This document shows positions 1-5,586 of a stretch of DNA of 10,097 nucleotides, piece by piece. Below the pieces are notes generated by a model. It ran no database searches. It was given only the letters and a program-made list of their open reading frames with translations, and had not been told where the DNA came from. The translations under genes were made by a program, and so were the position numbers. Each line of letters begins with the position of its first letter. Within the stretch, counting starts at the first letter, position 1. Origin of the DNA: Campylobacterales bacterium (GTDB taxonomy: Bacteria; Campylobacterota; Campylobacteria; Campylobacterales; Arcobacteraceae); contig JAIELU010000222.1 in assembly GCA_019752775.1 (NCBI GenBank), positions 1-10,097 on the forward strand, written 5' to 3'.

Positions 1-1
1 T

Positions 2-184
2 GCTGTGAAGTCTGGTGCTAAAACTATAGATATTGTTGATGATAAAAAGAAAAAAATAAGCGAAGCTACTATTGAATATGGTGCGTGGAGAGCTTGTTCT
101 TTTGCAATTAGTGCATTAACGCAAGAAGAAGAAGCTAAAAAAACTTGGAAATTGGCAAGTCCAAGTGATGGGTATAAATATTAA
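2..184 (+). CDS. C-terminal fragment of an unidentified protein (5' end outside window)
   Basis: An open frame enters from the left edge and stops at TAA 182-184, giving 60 C-terminal residues. The visible tail has a lysine-rich stretch (about residues 15-19), then a helix-like segment with W29, R30, A31 and C32, then an acidic/lysine stretch, and ends in SPSDGYKY. There is no haem motif, membrane segment or recognisable family signature in this piece. The next gene downstream is soxB, so a Sox component is possible by position. However, the tail does not match the SoxA, SoxY or SoxZ C-termini that I can recall, and an intrinsic terminator separates it from soxB. Coding is supported by the continuous frame, ordinary codon use for this window and the terminator just after the stop. 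I do not assign a function. Confidence 0.75.
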   Translation, partial: AVKSGAKTIDIVDDKKKKISEATIEYGAWRACSFAISALTQEEEAKKTWKLASPSDGYKY

Positions 185-207
185 TAAAATATTTTATTAA
201 TAGGTTT

Positions 208-242
208 AAAAAAGTCAAGATTTATTACTCTTGACTTTTTTT
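208..242 (+). terminator. Intrinsic terminator after the upstream partial gene
   Basis: The left arm (208-220) is an A-run followed by GTCAAGA. The right arm (229-241) is TCTTGAC followed by a T-run. The arms pair perfectly over 13 bp around an 8-base loop and end in a U-tract. It lies 24 bases after the upstream stop and 63 bases before the soxB start, so transcription of soxB probably restarts here. The A-run on the left also gives partial activity on the opposite strand. Confidence 0.85.
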
Positions 243-255
243 ATTCCCATAAATT

Positions 256-297
256 TATAAATACAATAAAAAATTAGTATTTTAAACTAATAAAAGG
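256..297 (+). promoter_or_regulatory. Candidate soxB promoter and ribosome binding site
   Basis: The stretch between the terminator and soxB holds two -10-like boxes, TATAAA (256-261) and TACAAT (262-267), with no convincing -35. This is common in Campylobacterota sigma-70 promoters. A short inverted repeat (ATTAGT 273-278 and ACTAAT 286-291) follows and could be an operator near the start of transcription, but 6-bp AT-rich arms are weak evidence. The ribosome binding site AAAAGG (292-297) is well placed, 7 bases before the ATG at 305. The promoter is inferred mainly because a terminator precedes it. The exact box is uncertain. Confidence 0.4.
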
Positions 298-304
298 TAT
301 AAAA

Positions 305-2068
305 ATGAGTAAATTAAGTAGAAGAGAGTTTGTTTATATGATGGCAATGCTTGGTGCTGCACCTGTATTTGCAAACTCTCATACAAGAATGACTGAAACA
401 AAAAAATTAGAAGATTATTACAAATTAAAGCCATTTGGAAATGCTAGATTTCTACATATGACAGATTCTCATGCACAATTACTTCCAGTGTATTTTAGAG
501 AACCAAGTGTTAATCTTGGATTTTTTAGTAATTTTGGTAAACCACCACACATTGTAGGTGAGAAATTACTTGATTATTATGGAATTAAAGGTAATAAAAG
601 ACTTGAATATGCATACTCTTGTGTAGATTTTGAAAAACATGCAAAAGTTATGGGAAAAGTTGGTGGTTTTGCACAAATTAAAACTGTTGTTGATTATTTA
701 AAAGATAGTTTTGGTGCTGATAAAACTCTTTTATTAGATGGTGGAGATACATGGCAAGGAAGTGCAACTGCTCTTTACACAAGAGGTAGAGATATGGTTG
801 GTGCTATGAATTTACTAGGTGTTGATGTGGCTGTCGGACATTGGGAATTCACATATAAAGCGGAAGAAGTTTTAGCAAATGTTAAAGAGCTAAAAGCAGA
901 ATTTTTAGCTCAAAATATCTTCGTAAAAGAAGATGCATTAATGAATGGAGCTGAAGCTTTTGATGAAGATACAGGTCATGCCTTTAAACCATATACAATT
1001 AAAAAAATGGGTAATGCAAGAGTTGCAATTATCGGACAGGCATTCCCCTACACTACTATTGCAAATCCTCAAAGATTTATCCCTGATTGGTCATTTGGAA
1101 TAAAAGAAGATTCTATGCAAGAAATCGTGAATAAAATCAAAGCTGAAGAAAAACCAGATGCAATCATTGTTCTTTCTCACAATGGTTTTGATACAGATAA
1201 AAAAATGGCAGAAGTTTGTACTGGAATTGACTTTATCATGGGTGGACATACACATGATGGTGTTCCTGAAGCTGTTCCTGTTAAAAATGCAAGTGGTACA
1301 ACTTATATTTGTAATGCTGGAAGTAACGGTAAGTTCTTAAATGTTCTAGATTTAGATATTCAAAATGGAAAAATCAAAGACTTTAAATTTACACTTCTTC
1401 CAATTTTCTCTGATTTAATTCCTGAAAATAAAGAGATGAAAAAATATATTGAAGATGTAAGACTTCCTTTTCTTAAAGAACTTACAAGACCAATAGCAAC
1501 AACTGAACAAACTCTGTTTAGAAGAGGAAATTTCAATGGTTCTTGGGATCAAATTATTTGTGATGCACTTTTAGAAGTAAAAGAAGCACAAATTTCACTA
1601 AGTCCAGGATTTAGATGGGGAACTTCTGTAATGCCTGGTCAAACAATTACATTTGATGATTTAATGACTCAAACAGCTATGACATATCCTGAAACTTATG
1701 CAAGAGATATTAAAGGTGAGGATATTAAAGCAATTTTAGAAGATGTTGCAGATAACTTATTTAATGAAGATCCATTCTACCAACAAGGTGGAGATATGGT
1801 AAGAACTGGTGGAATTTCATATAGAATAAATCCAACAGCTAAAATGGGTGAAAGAATCACAGATATTATTTTAACAAAAACTGGTCAAAAACTTGATGCT
1901 AGTAAGTCGTATAAAGTAGCGGGTTGGTCAACTGTTGGAGCAAAATCAGAGGGTGAACCTGTGTGGGAAACTGTTGAAACATATCTAAAAAATGTAAAAC
2001 ATATTAGTAATATAAAAGTTGATACTCCTGATATTATTGGTGTAAAAGGAAATCCAGGAATTATTTAA
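305..2068 (+). CDS. soxB: SoxB thiosulfohydrolase, Tat-exported
   Basis: SoxB is the periplasmic dimanganese hydrolase of the Sox pathway. It releases sulfate from the thiosulfonate chain attached to the SoxY swinging-arm cysteine. The N-terminus has a twin-arginine signal (SRREF at residues 5-9, then a short hydrophobic stretch ending near AANS-type residues at 22-25). The metallophosphatase core shows D54 and H56 (TDSHAQ), D148 (GGDTWQG), the SoxB-specific GHWEF at 178-182 in place of the GNHE of 5'-nucleotidases, H292 (LSHNG) and H315/H317 (GGHTHDG). The 5'-nucleotidase-like C-terminal domain covers about 395-570 and carries the typical QQGGDMVRTGG (493-503). The length of 587 residues is normal for the family. 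It is the first gene after a terminator and the probable head of the operon running to 4597. The ATG has an AAAAGG site 7 bases upstream. The partner genes soxXYZA are not in view. Confidence 0.96.
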   Translation: MSKLSRREFVYMMAMLGAAPVFANSHTRMTETKKLEDYYKLKPFGNARFLHMTDSHAQLLPVYFREPSVNLGFFSNFGKPPHIVGEKLLDYYGIKGNKRLEYAYSCVDFEKHAKVMGKVGGFAQIKTVVDYLKDSFGADKTLLLDGGDTWQGSATALYTRGRDMVGAMNLLGVDVAVGHWEFTYKAEEVLANVKELKAEFLAQNIFVKEDALMNGAEAFDEDTGHAFKPYTIKKMGNARVAIIGQAFPYTTIANPQRFIPDWSFGIKEDSMQEIVNKIKAEEKPDAIIVLSHNGFDTDKKMAEVCTGIDFIMGGHTHDGVPEAVPVKNASGTTYICNAGSNGKFLNVLDLDIQNGKIKDFKFTLLPIFSDLIPENKEMKKYIEDVRLPFLKELTRPIATTEQTLFRRGNFNGSWDQIICDALLEVKEAQISLSPGFRWGTSVMPGQTITFDDLMTQTAMTYPETYARDIKGEDIKAILEDVADNLFNEDPFYQQGGDMVRTGGISYRINPTAKMGERITDIILTKTGQKLDASKSYKVAGWSTVGAKSEGEPVWETVETYLKNVKHISNIKVDTPDIIGVKGNPGII

Positions 2069-2072
2069 ATAG

Positions 2073-2080
2073 AAAAAAGG
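2073..2080 (+). promoter_or_regulatory. Ribosome binding site supporting a TTG start
   Basis: AAAAAAGG lies in the 19-base gap after soxB and ends 7 bases before TTG at 2088. The TTG opens a sequence with a clear signal peptide, and no in-frame ATG occurs before the haem motif. The purine-rich site therefore fixes TTG as the start. Confidence 0.75.
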
Positions 2081-2087
2081 ATTTATT

Positions 2088-2876
2088 TTGATAAAAATTT
2101 TACTATTTTGTCTATTTTTATTTGTTAGTTTAAATGCAGATTATAAAGATGGAGCATTTATTTTTAAAAATAAATGTTCATCTTGTCATGGAGATTTTAT
2201 AGATATAAATATTCTAAAAGAGAACTTTTTTGAAAAAAACAATAAGCTTTTAAATCTAAAAGCACCAACAGTAAATATGTTAGCTTATGCCATTATATAT
2301 AGTCCAAAAAAAGTTGGTGATCCAGAAGATGTTGAAATGAGAGCCTTGGAAATAGAGTCTTATTTAAAATCTTATTTGGAAAAACCTGATAGATTTAACT
2401 CTATTTGTGATGAACATATTTTGCAGTTTTATGATATTAAAAAAGCAGTTTTAGGTTTAAGTAATGAAGATTACGCAAATCTTGCAATATTTTTTATGGA
2501 ATATAAAAATAATTCAGTTCAAACTAGCAAAACCAAAGAGTTGCTTTCAAATGATGAAACAACTATTTTAAAAAAAGCTCAAAAAGAGAATAAACAAATT
2601 ATTGTTTATACCTTTTCAAAAACTTGTTATTTTTGCAAAAAAATGAATAAAGATGTCCTTGATTTAACCGAGGTTAAAAATAAAATAGATGAAAATTATG
2701 TTTATATTAAAGTTGATGTTGACGAAACAAAACTTCCTTTTGAACTTCAGAAGGTTTATAAAGAGATAACTCCAACATTTTTTATAGTTTCAAAAAAGGG
2801 AAATTATATAAAACAATATCCTGGTAGTTGGACAAAAAGTGATTTTTTAGAAATTTTGAAAGAAAATCTAAAATAA
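2088..2876 (+). CDS. Exported cytochrome c-thioredoxin fusion protein, SoxW-like
   Basis: A 262-residue protein starting at TTG. Residues 1-17 form a hydrophobic Sec signal peptide ending in LNA-type residues. A short cytochrome c-like domain follows, with one haem-attachment motif CSSCH (30-34) followed by G35. Candidate distal methionines include M64, M84 and M137. A lone C107 lies in the same domain. Residues about 150-262 are a thioredoxin fold with CYFC (180-183), followed by two lysines and a methionine, and the cis-proline motif TPT (228-230). The thioredoxin half resembles SoxW and DsbC/thioredoxin_2-type periplasmic thiol reductases. The likely role is periplasmic thiol or persulfide redox, with the haem as an electron entry or exit point, perhaps keeping SoxY or SoxB competent. 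The domains are seen directly, and the role is inferred from position after soxB. It could also be a general thiol oxidoreductase. Confidence 0.85.
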   Translation: MIKILLFCLFLFVSLNADYKDGAFIFKNKCSSCHGDFIDINILKENFFEKNNKLLNLKAPTVNMLAYAIIYSPKKVGDPEDVEMRALEIESYLKSYLEKPDRFNSICDEHILQFYDIKKAVLGLSNEDYANLAIFFMEYKNNSVQTSKTKELLSNDETTILKKAQKENKQIIVYTFSKTCYFCKKMNKDVLDLTEVKNKIDENYVYIKVDVDETKLPFELQKVYKEITPTFFIVSKKGNYIKQYPGSWTKSDFLEILKENLK

Positions 2877-2877
2877 T

Positions 2878-3336
2878 ATGAGGAAAAACACAAAAATTAT
2901 AGGAAAAGTATTAGATACTTTTAGTGCTACAAAAGAGTCAAGTGGACTTCCTCGACCAAAAGTAGATAAGTTAAATCTTATAAAAGATTACGGTATTGAA
3001 AATGATAAATTTGCAGAGAAAAAACTTGAACAAACAGTTATGATTGTGGGAATTGAGTCCTATAAAATTGTTAAAGATAATGGGATAAATTTAGAGTTTG
3101 GAAGTTTAGGTGAAAATATATTATTAGATTTTGATCCACATATTTTAGAAGTTGGGTCAAAACTAATAATTGAAGATTCCGAAATACAAATTACTCAAAT
3201 TTGTACTGTTTGTAATCATTTGGCTGTTTTTAATGAGAATTTACCACTTTTATTAAAAGGTCATAGGGGACTTTATTGTAAGATTATTAAAAGTGGAATT
3301 GTATCAAAAGATATGATTGTAAAAATAAAAGGATAG
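2878..3336 (+). CDS. MOSC-domain protein, probable sulfur carrier or transferase
   Basis: A 152-residue protein without a signal peptide, hence cytoplasmic. It has the layout of standalone MOSC domains (the C-terminal domain of molybdenum cofactor sulfurases): an N-terminal segment with a GIENDKFA-type turn (39-46), GSLGEN at 75-80, a beta-rich stretch with the LEVGSKL motif (90-96), cysteines C109 and C112 in ICTVC, and a closing RGLYC...SG segment (130-140) that aligns with the usual rG.y..v...G end of the family. C112 sits where MOSC proteins carry their conserved cysteine, and C109 and C134 are extra. Family members are thought to carry sulfur as a persulfide for metal-sulfur centres. The ATG lies one base after the previous stop and has only a weak ribosome binding site, which suggests translational coupling. 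Its substrate is unknown. Placement among exported Sox-linked proteins is odd. Confidence 0.82.
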   Translation: MRKNTKIIGKVLDTFSATKESSGLPRPKVDKLNLIKDYGIENDKFAEKKLEQTVMIVGIESYKIVKDNGINLEFGSLGENILLDFDPHILEVGSKLIIEDSEIQITQICTVCNHLAVFNENLPLLLKGHRGLYCKIIKSGIVSKDMIVKIKG

Positions 3337-3339
3337 AAA

Positions 3340-3777
3340 ATGAAAAAAATTATGTTAATTATTTTATTGGCAATATTTTCTTATGCCCAATCAAAATTTA
3401 GTGAGCCACAACCAACATTTGACAATCCAAGAAAAGTGGTTTATTCTTTGTATGTTGGTGATTTGGAAACTGTTGAACATACAATTGGTTCTATGTATAA
3501 TATTTTAAAAGAGTATCCAGCTGAGAGCTTAAAAATAGTTGTTGTTGCCTATGGAAAAGGATTAAAAGTTTTAAAAAAAGATTATGACAAAAAAACTCTT
3601 GAAAGAATCAAATCTTTAATGGAATATGATGTTGAGTTTATTGGTTGTAGAAATACAATGGAAACTATGAAATGGAAAGAATCTGATTTTATAAATGGTA
3701 TTGATTTTACACAAGCTGGAATTGTTGAAGTTATTGAAAAACAAAAAGATGGATATATTGGAATTACAGCATATTAA
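3340..3777 (+). CDS. Exported DsrE-like protein with single conserved cysteine
   Basis: A 145-residue protein with a Sec signal peptide (lysines at 2-3, hydrophobic 4-15, cleavage probably after YAQ or SYA at 15-17). The mature part matches the DsrE/DsrF-like fold: VVYSLYVGD (33-41) as the first strand, KIVVVAYGKGL (65-75), then the conserved cysteine C103 in IGCRNTM, and the family's C-terminal pattern KESDF...AGIVEV...KQKDGYIGI (113-142). DsrE-type proteins bind sulfur on this cysteine and pass it on in sulfur-relay systems. Periplasmic single-cysteine members are known, but their partners are usually undefined. It starts 3 bases after the MOSC gene, with AAAAGGA (3327-3333) as the binding site. 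Operon position suggests a role in receiving or handing over sulfane sulfur around SoxB. That role is inferred, while the family call is firm. Confidence 0.85.
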   Translation: MKKIMLIILLAIFSYAQSKFSEPQPTFDNPRKVVYSLYVGDLETVEHTIGSMYNILKEYPAESLKIVVVAYGKGLKVLKKDYDKKTLERIKSLMEYDVEFIGCRNTMETMKWKESDFINGIDFTQAGIVEVIEKQKDGYIGITAY

Positions 3778-3805
3778 TCTAATTAATTTAAAATAGGAGA
3801 ATAAA

Positions 3806-4597
3806 ATGTTTAAGAAAAATTTGTTGTTATCAAGTTTTATAATAGCTTCTAGTTTATCTTTAAATGCAGCAATTATCTCAAAAGATGAGTGTGCAAAAAA
3901 AGGTGATAATTTTATTTATGCAGGGAATGAGTGTATAGAGTACAAAAAATTTAAAGGTGAAGTAGAAGGTTCATTAAATATCATAGTTCATGGAACATGG
4001 AAAGATGGAACTGACACACTTGCCAGATACGCTCCATTTGCAGAAGATATATCAATGCGAACAGATGTTACAACAATAGCTGTTGCTCTTCCTGGATATT
4101 CAAAAAGTTCTACAAATAACTTTACTTCTTTATCACATGAAGGTGTTGAAAATTTAGCTGCAAAAAAAGAGTATGTAGAATTTTTAGGTGAATTAGTAAA
4201 AGCTTTAAAAAAGAAATATGAAGCTAGTAAAATCACATATATTGGACATAGTGCTGGTTGTATGATGGGTGCTACATTAACTGGATTAAAACCAATGTTG
4301 ATTGATAATCTTGTTTGTGCTGGTGGAGTTTATGATATAAAAAAAGAAAAACCACAATTAAAAGATGCTATTTCAATAATTGATGTTTTGGATAAAGTTG
4401 ATAAGCAAACAAAATTTGTTCTTATTTATGGAACAGCTGATGATATTTCAAAACCACAAACTACAATTGATTTTTATAATCTAGCAAAATCTAAAGGTTT
4501 TGATGTAAAACTTGTAGAAGCTAAAGATGCTCAACATATTGATTTAGATATGACCACTGAATCAATAGAAGCGATAACTGAATTAGTAGAAGAATAA
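3806..4597 (+). CDS. Exported alpha/beta-hydrolase
   Basis: A 263-residue protein with a signal peptide (hydrophobic 5-20, cleavage near LNAA at 19-22). It has the alpha/beta-hydrolase layout: HGTW at 62-65 as the oxyanion region, LPGYSKS (95-101) after the third strand, the nucleophile elbow GHSAG (147-151) with S149, a probable acid D212 or D213 in GTADD, and the catalytic histidine H244 in AQHID. C29 and C43 lie just after the signal and could form a disulfide. C152 directly follows the elbow. The substrate cannot be read from the sequence. The ATG has a strong AGGAGA site (3795-3800). The gap of 28 bases to the DsrE-like gene has no terminator, so it is probably the last gene of the soxB operon, although a separate promoter cannot be excluded. 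No hydrolase of this kind has an established Sox role. Confidence 0.85.
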   Translation: MFKKNLLLSSFIIASSLSLNAAIISKDECAKKGDNFIYAGNECIEYKKFKGEVEGSLNIIVHGTWKDGTDTLARYAPFAEDISMRTDVTTIAVALPGYSKSSTNNFTSLSHEGVENLAAKKEYVEFLGELVKALKKKYEASKITYIGHSAGCMMGATLTGLKPMLIDNLVCAGGVYDIKKEKPQLKDAISIIDVLDKVDKQTKFVLIYGTADDISKPQTTIDFYNLAKSKGFDVKLVEAKDAQHIDLDMTTESIEAITELVEE

Positions 4598-4816
4598 AAT
4601 TATAAAAGCTCATAGAATTATTGGATATTCCGACGGAACTAATCAAAAATATTTTCTTTATTAAAAAGTGGAACAGCAACTCAAGACATATGAATTTTCT
4701 ATTTAAGTTATAGAACCTTAATATGTTAGAGTTTTTTAAACTCTAACATATTACTCTCTATTTATAATTTCACATACAAAGTTACAAAAAAAGATTTTAA
4801 TTGATTTGGCATGAGA
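4598..4816. other. Non-coding region between convergent genes
   Basis: These 219 bases hold no open frame of useful length. Apart from the inverted repeat at 4719-4753, no structure is convincing. A short frame near 4611-4664 reads HRIIGYSDGTNQKYFLY before a stop. It has no start or binding site and is too short to assign, so it may be chance or the remnant of a lost gene. Confidence 0.6.
4719..4753. terminator. Perfect 16-bp inverted repeat, probable bidirectional terminator
   Basis: The arms 4719-4734 (TAATATGTTAGAGTTT) and 4738-4753 pair without mismatch around a 3-base T loop. It lies between the 3' ends of the hydrolase (plus) and the DJ-1 protein (minus), where a shared terminator is expected. 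Neither side has a clean T-tract right after the stem, so it is not a textbook intrinsic terminator. It could also be an mRNA-end stabilising hairpin. Confidence 0.55.
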
Positions 4817-5386
4817 TTATTTTGTTAATAATAACTCATTAAATTTAGCTAACAATTCAGGGTGCGCAGGCCAAGCAGCAGCTGTTACTAAATTCCCATC
4901 AACAATTGCGCTCTCAAATCCAATATCTGCCCATGTTCCACCACTAAGTCCAACATCAGGAGCACAAGCTGGATAACAAGAACAAGTTTTGTTTTTTATA
5001 ATTCCTGCAGCTGCAAGAACTAAAATACCATGACAAACAGAAGCAATTGGTTTATTTGCGCTATTGAAGTTTTGAACAATCTCAATAACTCTTGCATTTA
5101 ATCTAATATACTCAGGAGCACGCCCACCAGGAATCACTAAAGCATCATAAGTTGATTCATCAACATCAGCAAATGAAGCATTTAACGCAAAGTTATGACC
5201 GGGTTTTTCTGTATAAGTTTGGTCACCCTCAAAATCATGAATAGCAGTTTTAATTTGATCACCTGCTTTTTTATCTGGACAAACAACATCAACAGTGTAA
5301 CCTAACATTTTTAGACATTGAAAAGGAACCATAAGTTCATAATCTTCTACAAAATCACCAGCTATTATTAAAATTCTTTTTGACAT
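4817..5386 (-). CDS. DJ-1/PfpI family protein, DJ-1D-like
   Basis: A 189-residue cytoplasmic protein of the class I glutamine amidotransferase-like superfamily. Visible signatures are the acidic residue region VEDYE (13-17) holding the conserved glutamate, PGGRAPEY (86-93), and the nucleophile cysteine C118 in the SVCHG elbow (116-120). A YPAC segment (138-141) follows, and the C-terminal DGNLVTAAAWPAHPE motif lies at about 163-177. The last two motifs and GGRAPEY match plant DJ-1D and bacterial relatives more than E. coli YajL or HchA. Relatives have been reported as glyoxalase III or stress-protective proteins acting on methylglyoxal and related aldehydes. The activity here is inferred. Extra cysteines C24, C36, C135, C137 and C141 are present. 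The ATG (complement of 5384-5386) has a GGAGA site at a spacing of about 5 bases. It is transcribed alone, divergent from the HD-GYP-like gene, with an operator-like palindrome between them. Confidence 0.9.
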   Translation of the reverse strand: MSKRILIIAGDFVEDYELMVPFQCLKMLGYTVDVVCPDKKAGDQIKTAIHDFEGDQTYTEKPGHNFALNASFADVDESTYDALVIPGGRAPEYIRLNARVIEIVQNFNSANKPIASVCHGILVLAAAGIIKNKTCSCYPACAPDVGLSGGTWADIGFESAIVDGNLVTAAAWPAHPELLAKFNELLLTK

Positions 5387-5468
5387 AAGTTCTCCTTAAT
5401 TTTATAAATTACATCAATTCTATTGGAACAATGATTAAAACAAAATTTATTTAAAATCTAATTTTTCT

Positions 5469-5489
5469 AAGTTTCACTATGTGAAACTT
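5469..5489. promoter_or_regulatory. 21-bp operator-like palindrome in divergent intergenic region
   Basis: Arms AAGTTTCAC (5469-5477) and GTGAAACTT (5481-5489) are exact inverted repeats around TAT. The site lies in the 200-base divergent region, 83 bases from the DJ-1 start and 98 from the HD-GYP-like start. It is GC-richer than its surroundings and has no T-tract, so it looks like a binding site for a dimeric regulator rather than a terminator. The regulator is unknown, and none is encoded in the window. Confidence 0.55.
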
Positions 5490-5526
5490 CACTGGATTTC
5501 AAAAGTTTTATTACATAATTAGAAGT

Positions 5527-5579
5527 TATATTATATTATGATTTTTATATAAGTATAAGTATTGATTTTATAAATAGGA
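5527..5579 (+). promoter_or_regulatory. Candidate promoter and ribosome binding site of the HD-GYP-like gene
   Basis: TATATT (5527-5532) and TATTAT (5534-5539) are -10-like boxes in an AT-rich stretch without a clear -35. AGGA (5576-5579) is correctly placed, 7 bases before ATG 5587. The choice between boxes is open because the region is almost entirely A and T. Confidence 0.35.
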
Positions 5580-5586
5580 TATTAAA

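Noticed and set aside
1158..1340. 60-codon plus-strand frame inside soxB
   Set aside because: It overlaps a strongly conserved part of soxB in another frame, has no binding site, and its leucine/methionine-rich product is typical of an out-of-frame reading.
305..2068. 5'-nucleotidase/UshA-type phosphatase
   Set aside because: GHWEF at 178-182 replaces GNHE, the QQGGDMVR segment is present, and the signal is of the Tat type. These together mark SoxB.
3988..4236. 82-codon minus-strand frame antisense to the hydrolase
   Set aside because: The plus-strand hydrolase has clear motifs across this span. The antisense product has no family features and no binding site.
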